Assembly (NCBI GenBank): GCA_964531735.1
Contig: CAZHGD010000089.1
Span: forward strand, 1 to 29,843
Source: CAZHGD01 sp964531735
GTDB lineage: Bacteria > Armatimonadota > UBA10988
Direction of reading: 5' to 3'
Length of the DNA stretch: 29,843 nucleotides
Shown here: piece after piece, positions 1 through 8,698 of the stretch
Layout: every line of letters starts with the position of its first letter
Numbering within the stretch: the stretch's first letter is position 1
Notes under the pieces: model-generated
The model's input: the letters and a program-made list of their open reading frames with translations, nothing else
Database searches by the model: none
Told to the model about the DNA's origin: nothing
Made by a program: the position numbers and the translations under genes

Positions 1-1064
1 TGCGCCAAGTGATCGAGCAGCCAGGGATGGCGGTCGGTTGGTGCGGCCTCGATCCGCGCCAGCAGCTCCGCGGCGCGCACACCCGGCGGGGCCAGCAGCT
101 TGGCGGCCGCGGCCCACAGGTCCGGCTCGGCCGGCACGCGCGCGGCGATGGCGCGGCGGATGGGCTCCGGGTCGGCGCCCGCGCCATCGGGCTCGCGGAG
201 GACCATGCGGGCGGCCTGCAACGTGAAGCGGTCAACCGGCTCGGCACCGGTCACCAGCCCGTCGCAGAGCAGCAGCGCGGCGTCGAGGTCGCCGTCGGCC
301 AGGGCCAGCCGATAGAACCGGCTGGCATCGGTCCGATGGCGTCGCGCGCGCGCGTCGCAACGTACCAACTGGCGCGCGGCGGTCCGGTCCTCGCCGGCGC
401 GCAGCCGGTAGACCTCACGGCTGCGGTCGTCGCGCCGGTCGAGGTGGCTGAGTTCGCGGCAGAAGACCGCCACCAGTGCCGCGTCGCGGTTGCCGTCCTG
501 GTAGAACCGCCGGCTGAGCAGGCGGAACCCGGCCGCGCCGACGTCCGCGGCGGCCTGATAGGCCGGCAGCAGCAGCGACCAGGCGGCGGCGTCGTCGGTC
601 TCGGCCAGTTCGGCCTCGAGCACGGCCACGCCCCAGTCCGGCACGGACGCGGTCTCGCCCCACAGCGTGAGCAGCGCTCGGCGTACCGGGCGGGCGGTGT
701 CGTCGGCGGTCCAGGCCTGCTGCCACAGGCTCTGGGCGCGGTCGCGGGCACCCAGGCGGTAGTGGACGAGGCCAAGCTGGTAGAGCGTCTCGACGTCGCC
801 GGGCGCCAACTCCGCGGCCCTCTGGAGCCAGCCTTGCGCCTCGAGCACCAACGCCCGGCCCGGCGCCCCCTTCGGCGCCGGATGGTTCAGCGCCGCCCGC
901 GCTGCCACGTTGAGCAGGCGCACATCGGTGAGCGAACGCGGTGCCAGGCGCCGCGCCAGCGCCAGTGCCGCGGGCCAGTCGCCCGCCGACACCGTGGCGC
1001 GCAGTCGTGCCGCGGCCGTGCTGTCGTCGGCGTCGCGTCCTCTGCCCAGCCAACCTCCTCGCAT
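1..1064 (-). CDS. TPR-like helical repeat protein, 3' end beyond window
   Basis: The minus frame is open from the window edge to an ATG at 1062-1064, giving 354 codons with no stop. It is the frame with strong G/C third positions; the overlapping frames are shadows. The product is Ala/Leu/Arg rich, with alternating helical stretches typical of TPR solenoids. One example is around residues 88-120, where an 'ELAPGDVETLYQLGLVHYRLG' type segment resembles a TPR unit. No signal peptide or catalytic motif is visible. A TTGACA/TAAGAT promoter ends just upstream and would give a leader of about 17 nt, which supports the ATG over an in-frame TTG upstream. No good Shine-Dalgarno is seen. The C terminus is missing, so any further domain there cannot be judged. 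Function is unknown; TPR proteins usually act as protein-interaction scaffolds. It may be related to the TPR protein at 1878-3365. Confidence 0.75.
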   Translation of the reverse strand, partial: MRGGWLGRGRDADDSTAAARLRATVSAGDWPAALALARRLAPRSLTDVRLLNVAARAALNHPAPKGAPGRALVLEAQGWLQRAAELAPGDVETLYQLGLVHYRLGARDRAQSLWQQAWTADDTARPVRRALLTLWGETASVPDWGVAVLEAELAETDDAAAWSLLLPAYQAAADVGAAGFRLLSRRFYQDGNRDAALVAVFCRELSHLDRRDDRSREVYRLRAGEDRTAARQLVRCDARARRHRTDASRFYRLALADGDLDAALLLCDGLVTGAEPVDRFTLQAARMVLREPDGAGADPEPIRRAIAARVPAEPDLWAAAAKLLAPPGVRAAELLARIEAAPTDRHPWLLDHLA

Positions 1065-1087
1065 GGTCTCGGTGCGCCTTCGCAAGC

Positions 1088-1117
1088 ATCTTACCGAGCC
1101 GTCCGAGCCCGTGTCAA
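1088..1117 (-). promoter_or_regulatory. Candidate sigma-70 promoter for the TPR-like gene
   Basis: Read on the minus strand, a perfect TTGACA (1117-1112) is followed by an 18-base spacer and TAAGAT (1093-1088; 4 of 6 match TATAAT). Transcription would start near 1081, 17 bases before the ATG at 1064. The promoter lies in the divergent intergenic region shared with the superoxide dismutase gene. No equally clear promoter was found for that gene. Confidence 0.5.
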
Positions 1118-1177
1118 ACGGCCCGGACACCAACAGACATGCAGAGCACAATATCAGCAGATGCAGGAGGCGAGACT

Positions 1178-1877
<700 letters not shown>

Positions 1878-1888
<11 letters not shown>

Positions 1889-3365
1889 CCTCGGGCAGCG
1901 CTTGCAGCGCCTGGCGCGCCAGCAGCACGGCCTCAATCTCGGCCGGATAGTGCGAGGCCTCGGTGTAGGCATCGCGGGCCGCGGTGTCGTCGCCGGCGGC
2001 CTGGTGGAGTTGGCCCAGCCAGTAGAGGATCTGCGGCCGGAGCTGATCGTGGCAGGGCCGTGTCAGGGCCTGACGGTAGGCCGCCACGGCGTCGGCGAGT
2101 TGACCGCGGTGGGCGGCGGCGGCGGCCGCGGACACATCGAGGGCCACCAGCAAGTGCCGATCGTGTGCGAAGGTGGTGCGGGCCGCCGTCACGCGCTCCA
2201 GGTCGGGCGCGGGCACGTCGCGGCCCGCCACGGTCCAGAGCGTCACCACCGCGGCGCTGCGGGCGATGGCGGCGCGCGGATCGGTGGCGGGCCGGTCCAG
2301 GACGCTGTCGAGGCGCCCGACGGCGCGGTCGAGGTCGTGGCGCCAGCAGTAGTCGGCTTCGACCAGTGCCAGCCGGATGGCCGCGCTGTGCTGCTGGTCG
2401 AGGTCCTCGGGCAGGTTGGTCCAGGCCTGCTCGAACGCGCGCCGAGCTTCGTCGTGCCGGCCCCACAGGGCCAGCAGCATGGCCTCGTGGAGCGGTGCGA
2501 TCCACCGGCCGGGTCCGCCGCATTCGCGCAGGCTCTGGAAGTGCCGCATGGCCACGACGTAGTCGTTGCGCTGGCTGGCCACCACGCCCTGCAGTAGATG
2601 CACTTCGGCGAGGTCGTTCGGTTGCCCGCCCACCACCACCAGGTGCTGAGCCGACTCGGCCTGACGCAGCGCGTGATCGAAGCGCTCCAGTTCGACGCTG
2701 ATCCAGCCGGACACCAGGTGCGCCTGCCAGCGGAGACTGGGCGGCAGGCCGCCGCGCGGGACGCGCTCGATGACGTCGGCGGCAGCGCCGGCGTAGCCCA
2801 GCGCCAGCCGCTTCCGCGCCAGGTCGATGCGCACGCGGGCCAGGTCCTCGGGGCTGCCGACGGCCGACAGGTCACGCTCGAGTTCCACCAGTTCGGACAG
2901 CGTGCGCGCCCAGTCGCCGTCATGGTCGAGCCGCTCGACCTCGATGCGCCGCGCCCACATCGCCTCGGCATCGGCGGCCCGAGCGTCGGTCTCGGTCGGC
3001 TCAGCGGGCGCCGCGGGGCTGACGCGGTGCTGGGCGGCCGCGCGCAGCCGCCGGCCCAACTGCACGAGCAGCGCCTCGCGGGCGGCGCGCAGCAAGTCGT
3101 CGCAAGCTGTGGCCGCGTCCTGCCACTGGCCCAGCCGGTAGAGGCACTGCGCCAGTGCCAGCCGCGCCCACTGCTTCTGCCGGCGGCCGGTCAGCAGCGG
3201 CGCGGCCAGATAGGCGCGCCAGGCGGCGGCCGCCAACTCCGGTTGGCCTTGCTCCCAGTACAGCCGGCCCCGCAACGGGTAGTACGCGTGGCACCAGGCC
3301 TCGCGCGCCGAGAGGGCGATGGTCACGACGGCCAGAGTGAGCAGGATTGCGGTCAGGGCAGACAT
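1878..3365 (-). CDS. Membrane-anchored TPR-repeat protein
   Basis: A 495-residue protein with an N-terminal hydrophobic segment (about residues 4-20, ALTAILLTLAVVTIALSA) that looks like an uncleaved anchor or signal. It is followed by a long Ala/Leu-rich helical region. Several segments fit TPR units, for example the WEQGQPELAAAAWRAYL stretch near residues 37-53, the LAQCLYRLGQWQDAATAC stretch near 71-88, and a C-terminal one (ILYWLGQLHQAAGDDTAARDAY). No catalytic motif is seen. The ATG at 3365 has only a weak ribosome site. A perfect 16-bp hairpin lies 15 bases upstream, between this gene and the lipoprotein gene, and could uncouple the two. Probable role is a protein-interaction scaffold at the inner-membrane surface; partner unknown. 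Confidence 0.8.
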
Positions 3366-3380
3366 GACGGGCCTTGACAG

Positions 3381-3415
3381 CGCGACGCCGACCGGCAGCG
3401 CCGGTCGGCGTCGCG
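3381..3415 (-). terminator. Perfect 16-bp hairpin between lipoprotein and TPR genes
   Basis: The arms CGCGACGCCGACCGGC (3381-3396) and GCCGGTCGGCGTCGCG (3400-3415) are exact reverse complements around a 3-base loop. The hairpin begins 22 bases after the lipoprotein stop and ends 15 bases before the TPR ATG. No T-run follows on either strand. It may be an attenuating terminator or an mRNA 3'-end stabiliser rather than a classical intrinsic terminator. Confidence 0.55.
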
Positions 3416-3437
3416 CGACAGAATGGTCAGGAGCCGC

Positions 3438-4214
3438 TTAGTGACCCTTGGACACCGGGCCAGCGACCGACGTACGGCCGGGAACGCCGCCGCTGGTCGC
3501 GCCGGCACCACCGGAGGTGGCGCCCGCACCCGTCGTGCAGGTGGCACCCGCGGGCGCTGCCGCCTGCTTCGCCAGGGCCAGCACGTCCGGGTTGACCGGA
3601 TCGAGACCGGCGGCGACCTGGATGAGCTTCTCAGCCGCGTCGATCAGGTTCTTCAGCGAGACGACCTTGGGGTCGTTCGCATAAGCACCGGCGCAGCACA
3701 GGTCCTTGGTGTCCTTCTTGACTTCTTCGAGAACGGCATAGGCCTGACCGACCAACTGGTTGGCCAACGCGCCCTGCGGGATGATCTCGGGGACCTTCGG
3801 ACCGGCCTGCGCGGCCGCGGCCACGCCTTCTTCCTTGGCGCCCACCGCACCAGCGGTGGTGCCGGCGCCCTTCGGGGCCTCAGCCGGCCGACCGGGGATG
3901 GCACCCTTGGCGGGCTCGGCGGCCTTCGCGGCCGTCGGCGCGGCCTGAGCGTCGAACGCGCTGTTGCCCGGCAGCTTGGCCTGCAAAGCCGTCTGGGCCA
4001 GGCTCAGCGCCTGGTTGACGCGCGCATAGCCGCTCTGCAGCTTCTTGTTGGCTTCCTCGCGCTTCTTGCGCTCGGCAATCTTCTTGGAATCGGAGGTCCG
4101 CGCCGGGCCGGACTCGCTGTCCTGGTCCTCCATGTCCAGTTGGCTACAGCCGCAGAACTGCATCACGACGACCAGCGCCATCGCGAGGATGGTCAGGCGC
4201 TTGAGCAACTCCAT
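3438..4214 (-). CDS. Small putative lipoprotein, Ala/Gly-rich
   Basis: A 258-residue product beginning MELLKRLTILAMALVVVMQF, a basic then hydrophobic signal ending in C21-G22-C23. C23 is the likely lipidated residue, although Phe-Cys-Gly before it is not a typical lipobox. A charged, lysine-rich helical segment follows (about residues 40-65), then a low-complexity Ala/Pro/Gly linker, then a compact region with a CC pair (DLCCAGAY) and helical VVSLKNLIDAAEKLIQVAAG. The tail is rich in Gly/Ala/Thr/Ser, with a near repeat GATSGGAGATSGG. AAGGA sits close before the ATG. A consensus promoter lies about 200 bases upstream. Function is unknown; an envelope lipoprotein is inferred. Confidence 0.75.
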   Translation of the reverse strand: MELLKRLTILAMALVVVMQFCGCSQLDMEDQDSESGPARTSDSKKIAERKKREEANKKLQSGYARVNQALSLAQTALQAKLPGNSAFDAQAAPTAAKAAEPAKGAIPGRPAEAPKGAGTTAGAVGAKEEGVAAAAQAGPKVPEIIPQGALANQLVGQAYAVLEEVKKDTKDLCCAGAYANDPKVVSLKNLIDAAEKLIQVAAGLDPVNPDVLALAKQAAAPAGATCTTGAGATSGGAGATSGGVPGRTSVAGPVSKGH

Positions 4215-4419
4215 GTTCCTTCAACCTTCCTGGGTGAGCCACCCGCCGTCGGAGCCGCCCGGCCACGTTCGGCCGGCTATTGTGCCTCGACCGGCTGTGT
4301 CAGAGGATGAGTGGCGCCCGAACGCTCCACGCCGACCCTGGCGCCAACAAACCCGGACCGGAGGAAACGGTTCCACCGAGCCGTCACCCTGCCTTGTAGA
4401 ACAGGATGCACAAGGAGCG

Positions 4420-4448
4420 ATTATAGGCGACGGCACTGCGCCTGTCAA
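4420..4448 (-). promoter_or_regulatory. Consensus sigma-70 promoter for the lipoprotein gene
   Basis: On the minus strand TTGACA (4448-4443), a 17-base spacer and TATAAT (4425-4420) match the vegetative consensus at all 12 positions with ideal spacing. This is striking in such GC-rich DNA. Transcription would start near 4413 and run into the lipoprotein gene starting at 4214, with a leader of about 200 nt. Confidence 0.8.
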
Positions 4449-4520
4449 CCGAGTCCGACGCCTGCGCGAGCGGTCGCCAGGCGGCCCCGACAGGCCACCA
4501 CAGCCAACCCCCTGTGCCTG

Positions 4521-4529
4521 TGGTACACT
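4521..4529 (+). promoter_or_regulatory. Possible extended -10 element for pckA
   Basis: TGGTACACT fits the extended -10 pattern TGnTAnnnT. No convincing -35 is seen 17 bases upstream. It would start transcription near 4536, about 115 bases before pckA. This is a weak call. Confidence 0.3.
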
Positions 4530-4650
4530 GTCTGTTACGCCGCAGTCGCACTGGGAACGCACGGACTGCGGCGCCGGTTTGGTGCGCTGCCGTTAGGCCG
4601 CCCGGCATCGGCCTTTCGGCTGCTTTGCAGATCCGGAGGGAGATGACCTG

Positions 4651-6267
4651 ATGGCTGAACTGGATCCCCGCGCGAGTCGTTATGGGCTGGAGCACCACGG
4701 CGTGGTGCATACCAAGCGCATCCACTGGAACCTGACCACCGCCCACCTCTACGAAGAAGCCGTCCGGCGCGGCGAAGGCGTCGTCGGCCGCGACGGCTCG
4801 TTGGTGGTCGAGACGGGGACCCACACGGGTCGCTCGCCCAACGACAAGTTCGTCCTCAGAGAGCCCAACACCGAGCAGAACATCTGGTGGGGCAAGGTCA
4901 ACGTCCCGTTCGCCCCGGAGCTGTTCACGCGGATGCACCAGAAGGTGCTCGCCTACCTGCAGCACAAGGACGTCTACGTCCAGGACCTGTTCGTCGGCGC
5001 CGACCCGCGCTACCAGAAGCGCGTCCGCTTCATCAACGAGCTGGCCTGGCACAACCTGTTCGTCCGCAGCCTGTTCATCAAGCCGACCGCCGAGCAACTG
5101 CCCGGTATCGAGCCGGACATCACCGTCATCCACGTGCCCAACATGTTCGCCGACCCGAACGTGGACGGCACGCGGAGCGACTGCTTCATCCTGGCCGACC
5201 TGAACAGCCGCCTGATCCTCATCGGGGGCACCGGCTATGCCGGCGAGCAGAAGAAGTCCATCTTCAGTGTGATGAACTACCTGCTGCCGCTCCAGGGCGT
5301 GCTGTCGATGCACTGCAGCGCCAACTACGGCCGCAACGGCGATTGCGCGCTGTTCTTCGGCCTCAGTGGCACCGGCAAGACCTCGCTGTCCGCCGATCCC
5401 GACCGCACCCTGATCGGTGACGACGAGCACGCCTGGTCCGACGACGGCGTCTTCAACCTCGAAGGCGGCTGCTATGCCAAGGCGATCCGCCTGTCGAAGG
5501 AGAACGAGCCGCAGATCTGGAGTGCGGTGCATCACTTCGGCACGGTCCTCGAAAACGTCATCGTCGACCCGGACACCCGGAAGCTGGACCTCGATGACGA
5601 CTCGCTGACTGAAAACACGCGTGCGGCCTATCCGCTGACCAGCGTGCCGCATTGCGACCCGCGCGGCGTCGCGGACCATCCGAACAACATCATCTTCCTG
5701 ACCTGTGACGCGTTCGGGGTCTTTCCGCCCATCGCGCGGCTGACGCCCGAGCAGGCGATGTACCACTTCCTGATCGGCTACACTGCCCGCGTGGCGGGCA
5801 CCGAGGCCGGCGTGAAGGAGCCGCAGGCCACCTTCAGCACTTGCTTCGGCGGGCCGTTCATGGCGCTACGGCCATCGGTCTACGCCAACCTGCTGGGCGA
5901 GAAGATCGCCAAACACGGCACCAAGGTCTGGCTGATCAACACCGGTTGGAGCGGCGGCCCGGCGGTGGCCGGTCCGGGCGGCGTGGGCTCGCGCATCCAC
6001 ATCGGCTACACCCGCCTGATGGTCAAGGCGGCGCTGGAAGGCGATCTCGACCACATCGACTTCCGCCACGACGACGTGCTCAACCTGGACGTGCCGTCGC
6101 ACGTGCAGGGCGTGCCGAACAACGTCCTCGACCCGCGCAGCACCTGGGCCAACGGCGAAGCCTACGACGAGCAGGCCAAGAAAGTGGCGGCGATGTTCCG
6201 CGAGGCCTTCCAGGCGTACGAGGCGGACGTCAGCGAGGACATCCGCAACGCCGGCCCGCGCGCCTAG
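4651..6267 (+). CDS. pckA: Phosphoenolpyruvate carboxykinase (ATP)
   Basis: Catalyses oxaloacetate + ATP to PEP + CO2 + ADP in the cytosol, the entry step of gluconeogenesis. The 538 residues match the ATP-dependent family's usual length. Visible motifs are the substrate-binding R61 region (HTGRSPNDKF), the P-loop GLSGTGKT at 237-244, the kinase-2-like LIGDDEH at 254-260 leading into the ATP-PEPCK signature with EGGCYAK, and the likely Mn ligands K202, H221 and D258. The C terminus has the family's GGPAVAGPGGVGSRI-type loop. The start is supported by GGAGGG about 10 bases upstream. It is transcribed alone: the upstream gene is divergent, the downstream gene is convergent, and a large hairpin follows the stop. 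Identity is very secure. Confidence 0.98.
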   Translation: MAELDPRASRYGLEHHGVVHTKRIHWNLTTAHLYEEAVRRGEGVVGRDGSLVVETGTHTGRSPNDKFVLREPNTEQNIWWGKVNVPFAPELFTRMHQKVLAYLQHKDVYVQDLFVGADPRYQKRVRFINELAWHNLFVRSLFIKPTAEQLPGIEPDITVIHVPNMFADPNVDGTRSDCFILADLNSRLILIGGTGYAGEQKKSIFSVMNYLLPLQGVLSMHCSANYGRNGDCALFFGLSGTGKTSLSADPDRTLIGDDEHAWSDDGVFNLEGGCYAKAIRLSKENEPQIWSAVHHFGTVLENVIVDPDTRKLDLDDDSLTENTRAAYPLTSVPHCDPRGVADHPNNIIFLTCDAFGVFPPIARLTPEQAMYHFLIGYTARVAGTEAGVKEPQATFSTCFGGPFMALRPSVYANLLGEKIAKHGTKVWLINTGWSGGPAVAGPGGVGSRIHIGYTRLMVKAALEGDLDHIDFRHDDVLNLDVPSHVQGVPNNVLDPRSTWANGEAYDEQAKKVAAMFREAFQAYEADVSEDIRNAGPRA

Positions 6268-6297
6268 TCAGCCGTTCGCCCGCCCACTGCGGTCACC

Positions 6298-6379
6298 CTA
6301 ATGGGGTCACACACTAATGGGGTCAGGTGCGGTTTCCGTGGAAACCGCACCTGACCCCATTATTGTGTGGCCCCATTAG
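6298..6379. repeat. Large nested hairpin, 40-base arms, between convergent genes
   Basis: Left arm 6298-6337 and right arm 6340-6379 pair around a 2-base centre. The inner 23 bases are perfect (core GGGGTCAGGTGCGGTTTCC) and the outer part has only a few mismatches. The word CTAATGGGGTCA occurs twice in the left arm, at 6298-6309 and 6314-6325. It lies 31 bases after the pckA stop and 59 bases before the stop of the convergent usp gene, so it could end transcription from both sides. Its lower GC and nested design resemble REP-like elements mobilised in trans by single-strand (Y1/RAYT) transposases. That origin is inferred; no transposase gene is present. Confidence 0.8.
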
Positions 6380-6437
6380 CTTACGCAGCCGCGGCCAAAA
6401 CTAGTATCATGTCACCGGGTTGTGGGGCGCTGTGGCG

Positions 6438-7337
6438 TCAGTGCTGGCCGGCCTGGAGGAGCAGTAGGGGGCAACGGACCTGGGGCAGCACGCTGGCGGC
6501 CACGCCCTGTTCCAGCCAGGCGTCGATGCCGCTGCGGCCGTGCGTGGCCATGATCACCAGATCGGCACCTTCGCTCTGGGCCGCCGTCACCACGCCCGGG
6601 CCCACCTCCCCGCGGTGCAGCAACGCCTCGGCCGGGACACCGGCCGCGGTGCAGGCGTTCGCCGTGTGCGCCAGATAGTCGCGGGCGCCCTGCTCGGCCA
6701 GGTCCAGCACGGCGCGCATGGTCATCGGCATCAGTAGGCCGGTGGCCGCCTGCTTCGGTCGCAAGGTGGCCGCCGTCGGGATGACCATCACCAAGAGGAG
6801 GCTGGCGCCGCTGTCGCGGGCCAGGTCCTGGGCCACGGGTAGCGCCGGCTCGTGCGCTGCGGAACCGTCCAGCGGCACCAGAATGCGTTGCAGTTGCCAA
6901 CTCGCCGCGCCCGCCGCGGCCGGCGGCACCAGCAGGACCGGTTGGTGCCCGTGGCAGAGCACCTGCTGGGCGATGTTGCCCCAGAGCAGGTCGCGCAGGT
7001 GACCTTGGCCGTGGGTGCAGAGCGCCACCAGGTCGCTGCCCAGTTCATCGGCGTGCTCCGCAATACTGCGGGCCACATCGCCCTGCGGCGATTCGTGCAC
7101 GTGCTGCTCCACCCCATGGCCTGCCGCCGTCAGCGTCTCGGCCAACTGCACCAGGTAGGCGTCGGACTCCGCCGCTTCGGTCAGGTGCCGCTCGCCGTGG
7201 ACGGTGGTCCGGGCGCGCTGCTCCAGGATGTGCAGCAGGATGAGCGTCGCGTCGAGCTTCCGGGCCAAGAGCGTGGCCACCGGCAGCACGGCTTCGGACA
7301 TTGGCGCGCCGTCGAGCGGCAGGAGGATCCGTTTCAT
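6438..7337 (-). CDS. Tandem-domain UspA universal stress protein
   Basis: 299 residues containing two Usp domains (about 1-147 and 153-299). Each begins with the family's beta strand (MKRILLPLDGA and LQRILVPLDGSAAHE) and each ends with a nucleotide-binding glycine motif (CTHGQGHLRDLLWGNIAQQVL and MATHGRSGIDAWLEQGVAASVL). The second motif lacks the usual G-x9-G-S/T spacing exactly, so ATP binding there is uncertain. The ATG lies 3 bases after the mntH stop, with GGAGG inside the end of mntH, so the two genes are co-translated. Usp-transporter pairs are common; a role in regulating or protecting during metal transport is inferred only. Confidence 0.93.
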   Translation of the reverse strand: MKRILLPLDGAPMSEAVLPVATLLARKLDATLILLHILEQRARTTVHGERHLTEAAESDAYLVQLAETLTAAGHGVEQHVHESPQGDVARSIAEHADELGSDLVALCTHGQGHLRDLLWGNIAQQVLCHGHQPVLLVPPAAAGAASWQLQRILVPLDGSAAHEPALPVAQDLARDSGASLLLVMVIPTAATLRPKQAATGLLMPMTMRAVLDLAEQGARDYLAHTANACTAAGVPAEALLHRGEVGPGVVTAAQSEGADLVIMATHGRSGIDAWLEQGVAASVLPQVRCPLLLLQAGQH

Positions 7338-7340
7338 CGG

Positions 7341-8651
7341 TCAGCCTCCGGCACCGGTGAAGATGCGGTAGACCAGGAACAGGTTGAGCAGGATGATCAG
7401 CGCCACGCACAGCGAGGCGACCAGCGTGGTCAACCGGTGGTTCACGAGCACGCCCATCAGGTCGCGCCGGCGCGTGAACTGCACCAACGGCACCAGGGCG
7501 AAGGGCAGGCCGAAGCTGAGCACCACCTGGCTGATGACCAGCGTGCGGGTCGGGTCGAGGCCGACGGCGATGACCAGCAGTGACGGCGCCATGGTGGCCA
7601 CGCGCCGCAACCACTGCGGGATGTGGCGACGCAGGAAGCCCTGCATGATCACCTGGCCGGCCATGGTGCCGACGGCGCTGCTGGACAGGCCCGAGGCGAG
7701 CAGACTGATGGCGAAGAAGAAGCTGGCCGCGCGGCCGAGCAGCGGCTCGAGGGTCTGGTAAGCCTGCTCGATGGAGCCGACTGAGTGCAGGCCGGCGCCA
7801 TGGAACGTGGCTGCGGCCATGACCAGCATGGCCGCGTTGACGAAGCCGGCCAGGCTCATCGCCACCACCACGTCGACGATCTGGTAGCGGAACAGGCGGC
7901 GCAACTGTACCGGGTCGCGCGTGACCACCCGGCCTTGGGTCAGCGCCGAGTGCAGGAAGATGACGTGCGGCATGACCGTGGCGCCGAGGATGCCACAAGC
8001 CAGCAGCGCCGCCTCGCCGCCGGGCAGGCGCGGCCGGAACAGGCTGTGGGCGATCTGGCCGAAGTCCGGGCGCCCGATCAGCGTCTCGATGACGTAGCAG
8101 GCCGCGATGACGCCGACCAACGCGGTGATCACGGCTTCGAGCGGCCGGAAGCCATGGCGTTCCAGGCCCAGGATGACGAAAGTGGTCAGCGCGGTGAGCA
8201 AGCCGCCCCATAGCAGCGGGATGCCGAACAGGAGCTGGAAGCCGACGGCGGCGCCGAGGAACTCGGCGAGATCGGTGGCCATGGCGACGATCTCGGCCAG
8301 CAGCCACATGGCGATGACGACCGACTTCGGATAGGCTTCGCGGCAGGCTTCGGCCAGGTTGAGCCCGGTGGCCACGCCGAGCTTGGCCGACAGCGCCTGG
8401 ACCAGCATGGCGACCAGGTTGCTGGCCACCACCACCCAGATCAGCGTGTAGCCGAACTGCGCGCCGCCCTGGATGTTGGTCGCGAAGTTGCCGGGGTCGA
8501 CATAGGCCACGCAGGCGATGAACGCCGGGCCGAGGAACGGCAGCAGGCGCGCCAAGGCGCCCTTACCGCTCTGGCCGGTCAGCACTTGCCCGGCCTCGTG
8601 TATGGTGCGGACGTCGCTGGCCTGGATCGGGCCCGGTGGCGCCTTGTCCAT
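7341..8651 (-). CDS. mntH: Nramp family divalent metal (Mn2+/Fe2+) transporter
   Basis: A 436-residue inner-membrane protein with about 11 hydrophobic segments, the family's usual size. The TM1 signature DPGN is at 52-55 (D52 and N55 bind metal) and the TM6 signature MPH is at 227-229 (M227 supplies the sulfur ligand). The TM4-5 region also fits (MATDLAEFLGAAVGFQLLFG). It imports Mn2+ or Fe2+ with protons. AGGAG lies 5-6 bases before the ATG. The phosphatase gene ends 47 bases upstream on the same strand and usp follows immediately. No MntR/Fur box is recognised in the short upstream gap. The metal preference is inferred. Confidence 0.95.
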   Translation of the reverse strand: MDKAPPGPIQASDVRTIHEAGQVLTGQSGKGALARLLPFLGPAFIACVAYVDPGNFATNIQGGAQFGYTLIWVVVASNLVAMLVQALSAKLGVATGLNLAEACREAYPKSVVIAMWLLAEIVAMATDLAEFLGAAVGFQLLFGIPLLWGGLLTALTTFVILGLERHGFRPLEAVITALVGVIAACYVIETLIGRPDFGQIAHSLFRPRLPGGEAALLACGILGATVMPHVIFLHSALTQGRVVTRDPVQLRRLFRYQIVDVVVAMSLAGFVNAAMLVMAAATFHGAGLHSVGSIEQAYQTLEPLLGRAASFFFAISLLASGLSSSAVGTMAGQVIMQGFLRRHIPQWLRRVATMAPSLLVIAVGLDPTRTLVISQVVLSFGLPFALVPLVQFTRRRDLMGVLVNHRLTTLVASLCVALIILLNLFLVYRIFTGAGG

Positions 8652-8698
8652 CGTGTCTCCTGGCTACCCGCCTGACAGTATGGCGCCCGCAGCGCTCG

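Larger units (their letters stand above)
4215..4650. other. 436-bp divergent intergenic region (lipoprotein / pckA)
   Basis: No credible protein gene is seen here. The region carries a perfect minus-strand sigma-70 promoter at 4420-4448, a possible plus-strand extended -10 at 4521-4529, and the pckA ribosome site (GGAGGG, about 10 bases before ATG 4651). The roughly 200-base transcribed leader of the lipoprotein gene (about 4215-4413) has no recognised riboswitch. Confidence 0.6.

Noticed and set aside
4215..4413. Riboswitch in the lipoprotein leader
   Set aside because: No known aptamer core is recognisable by eye, so only the leader itself is reported.
4384..5766. 460-codon minus-strand frame across pckA
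   Set aside because: Antisense to a certain gene. It contains no domain and has no ribosome site; its composition is that of a shadow.
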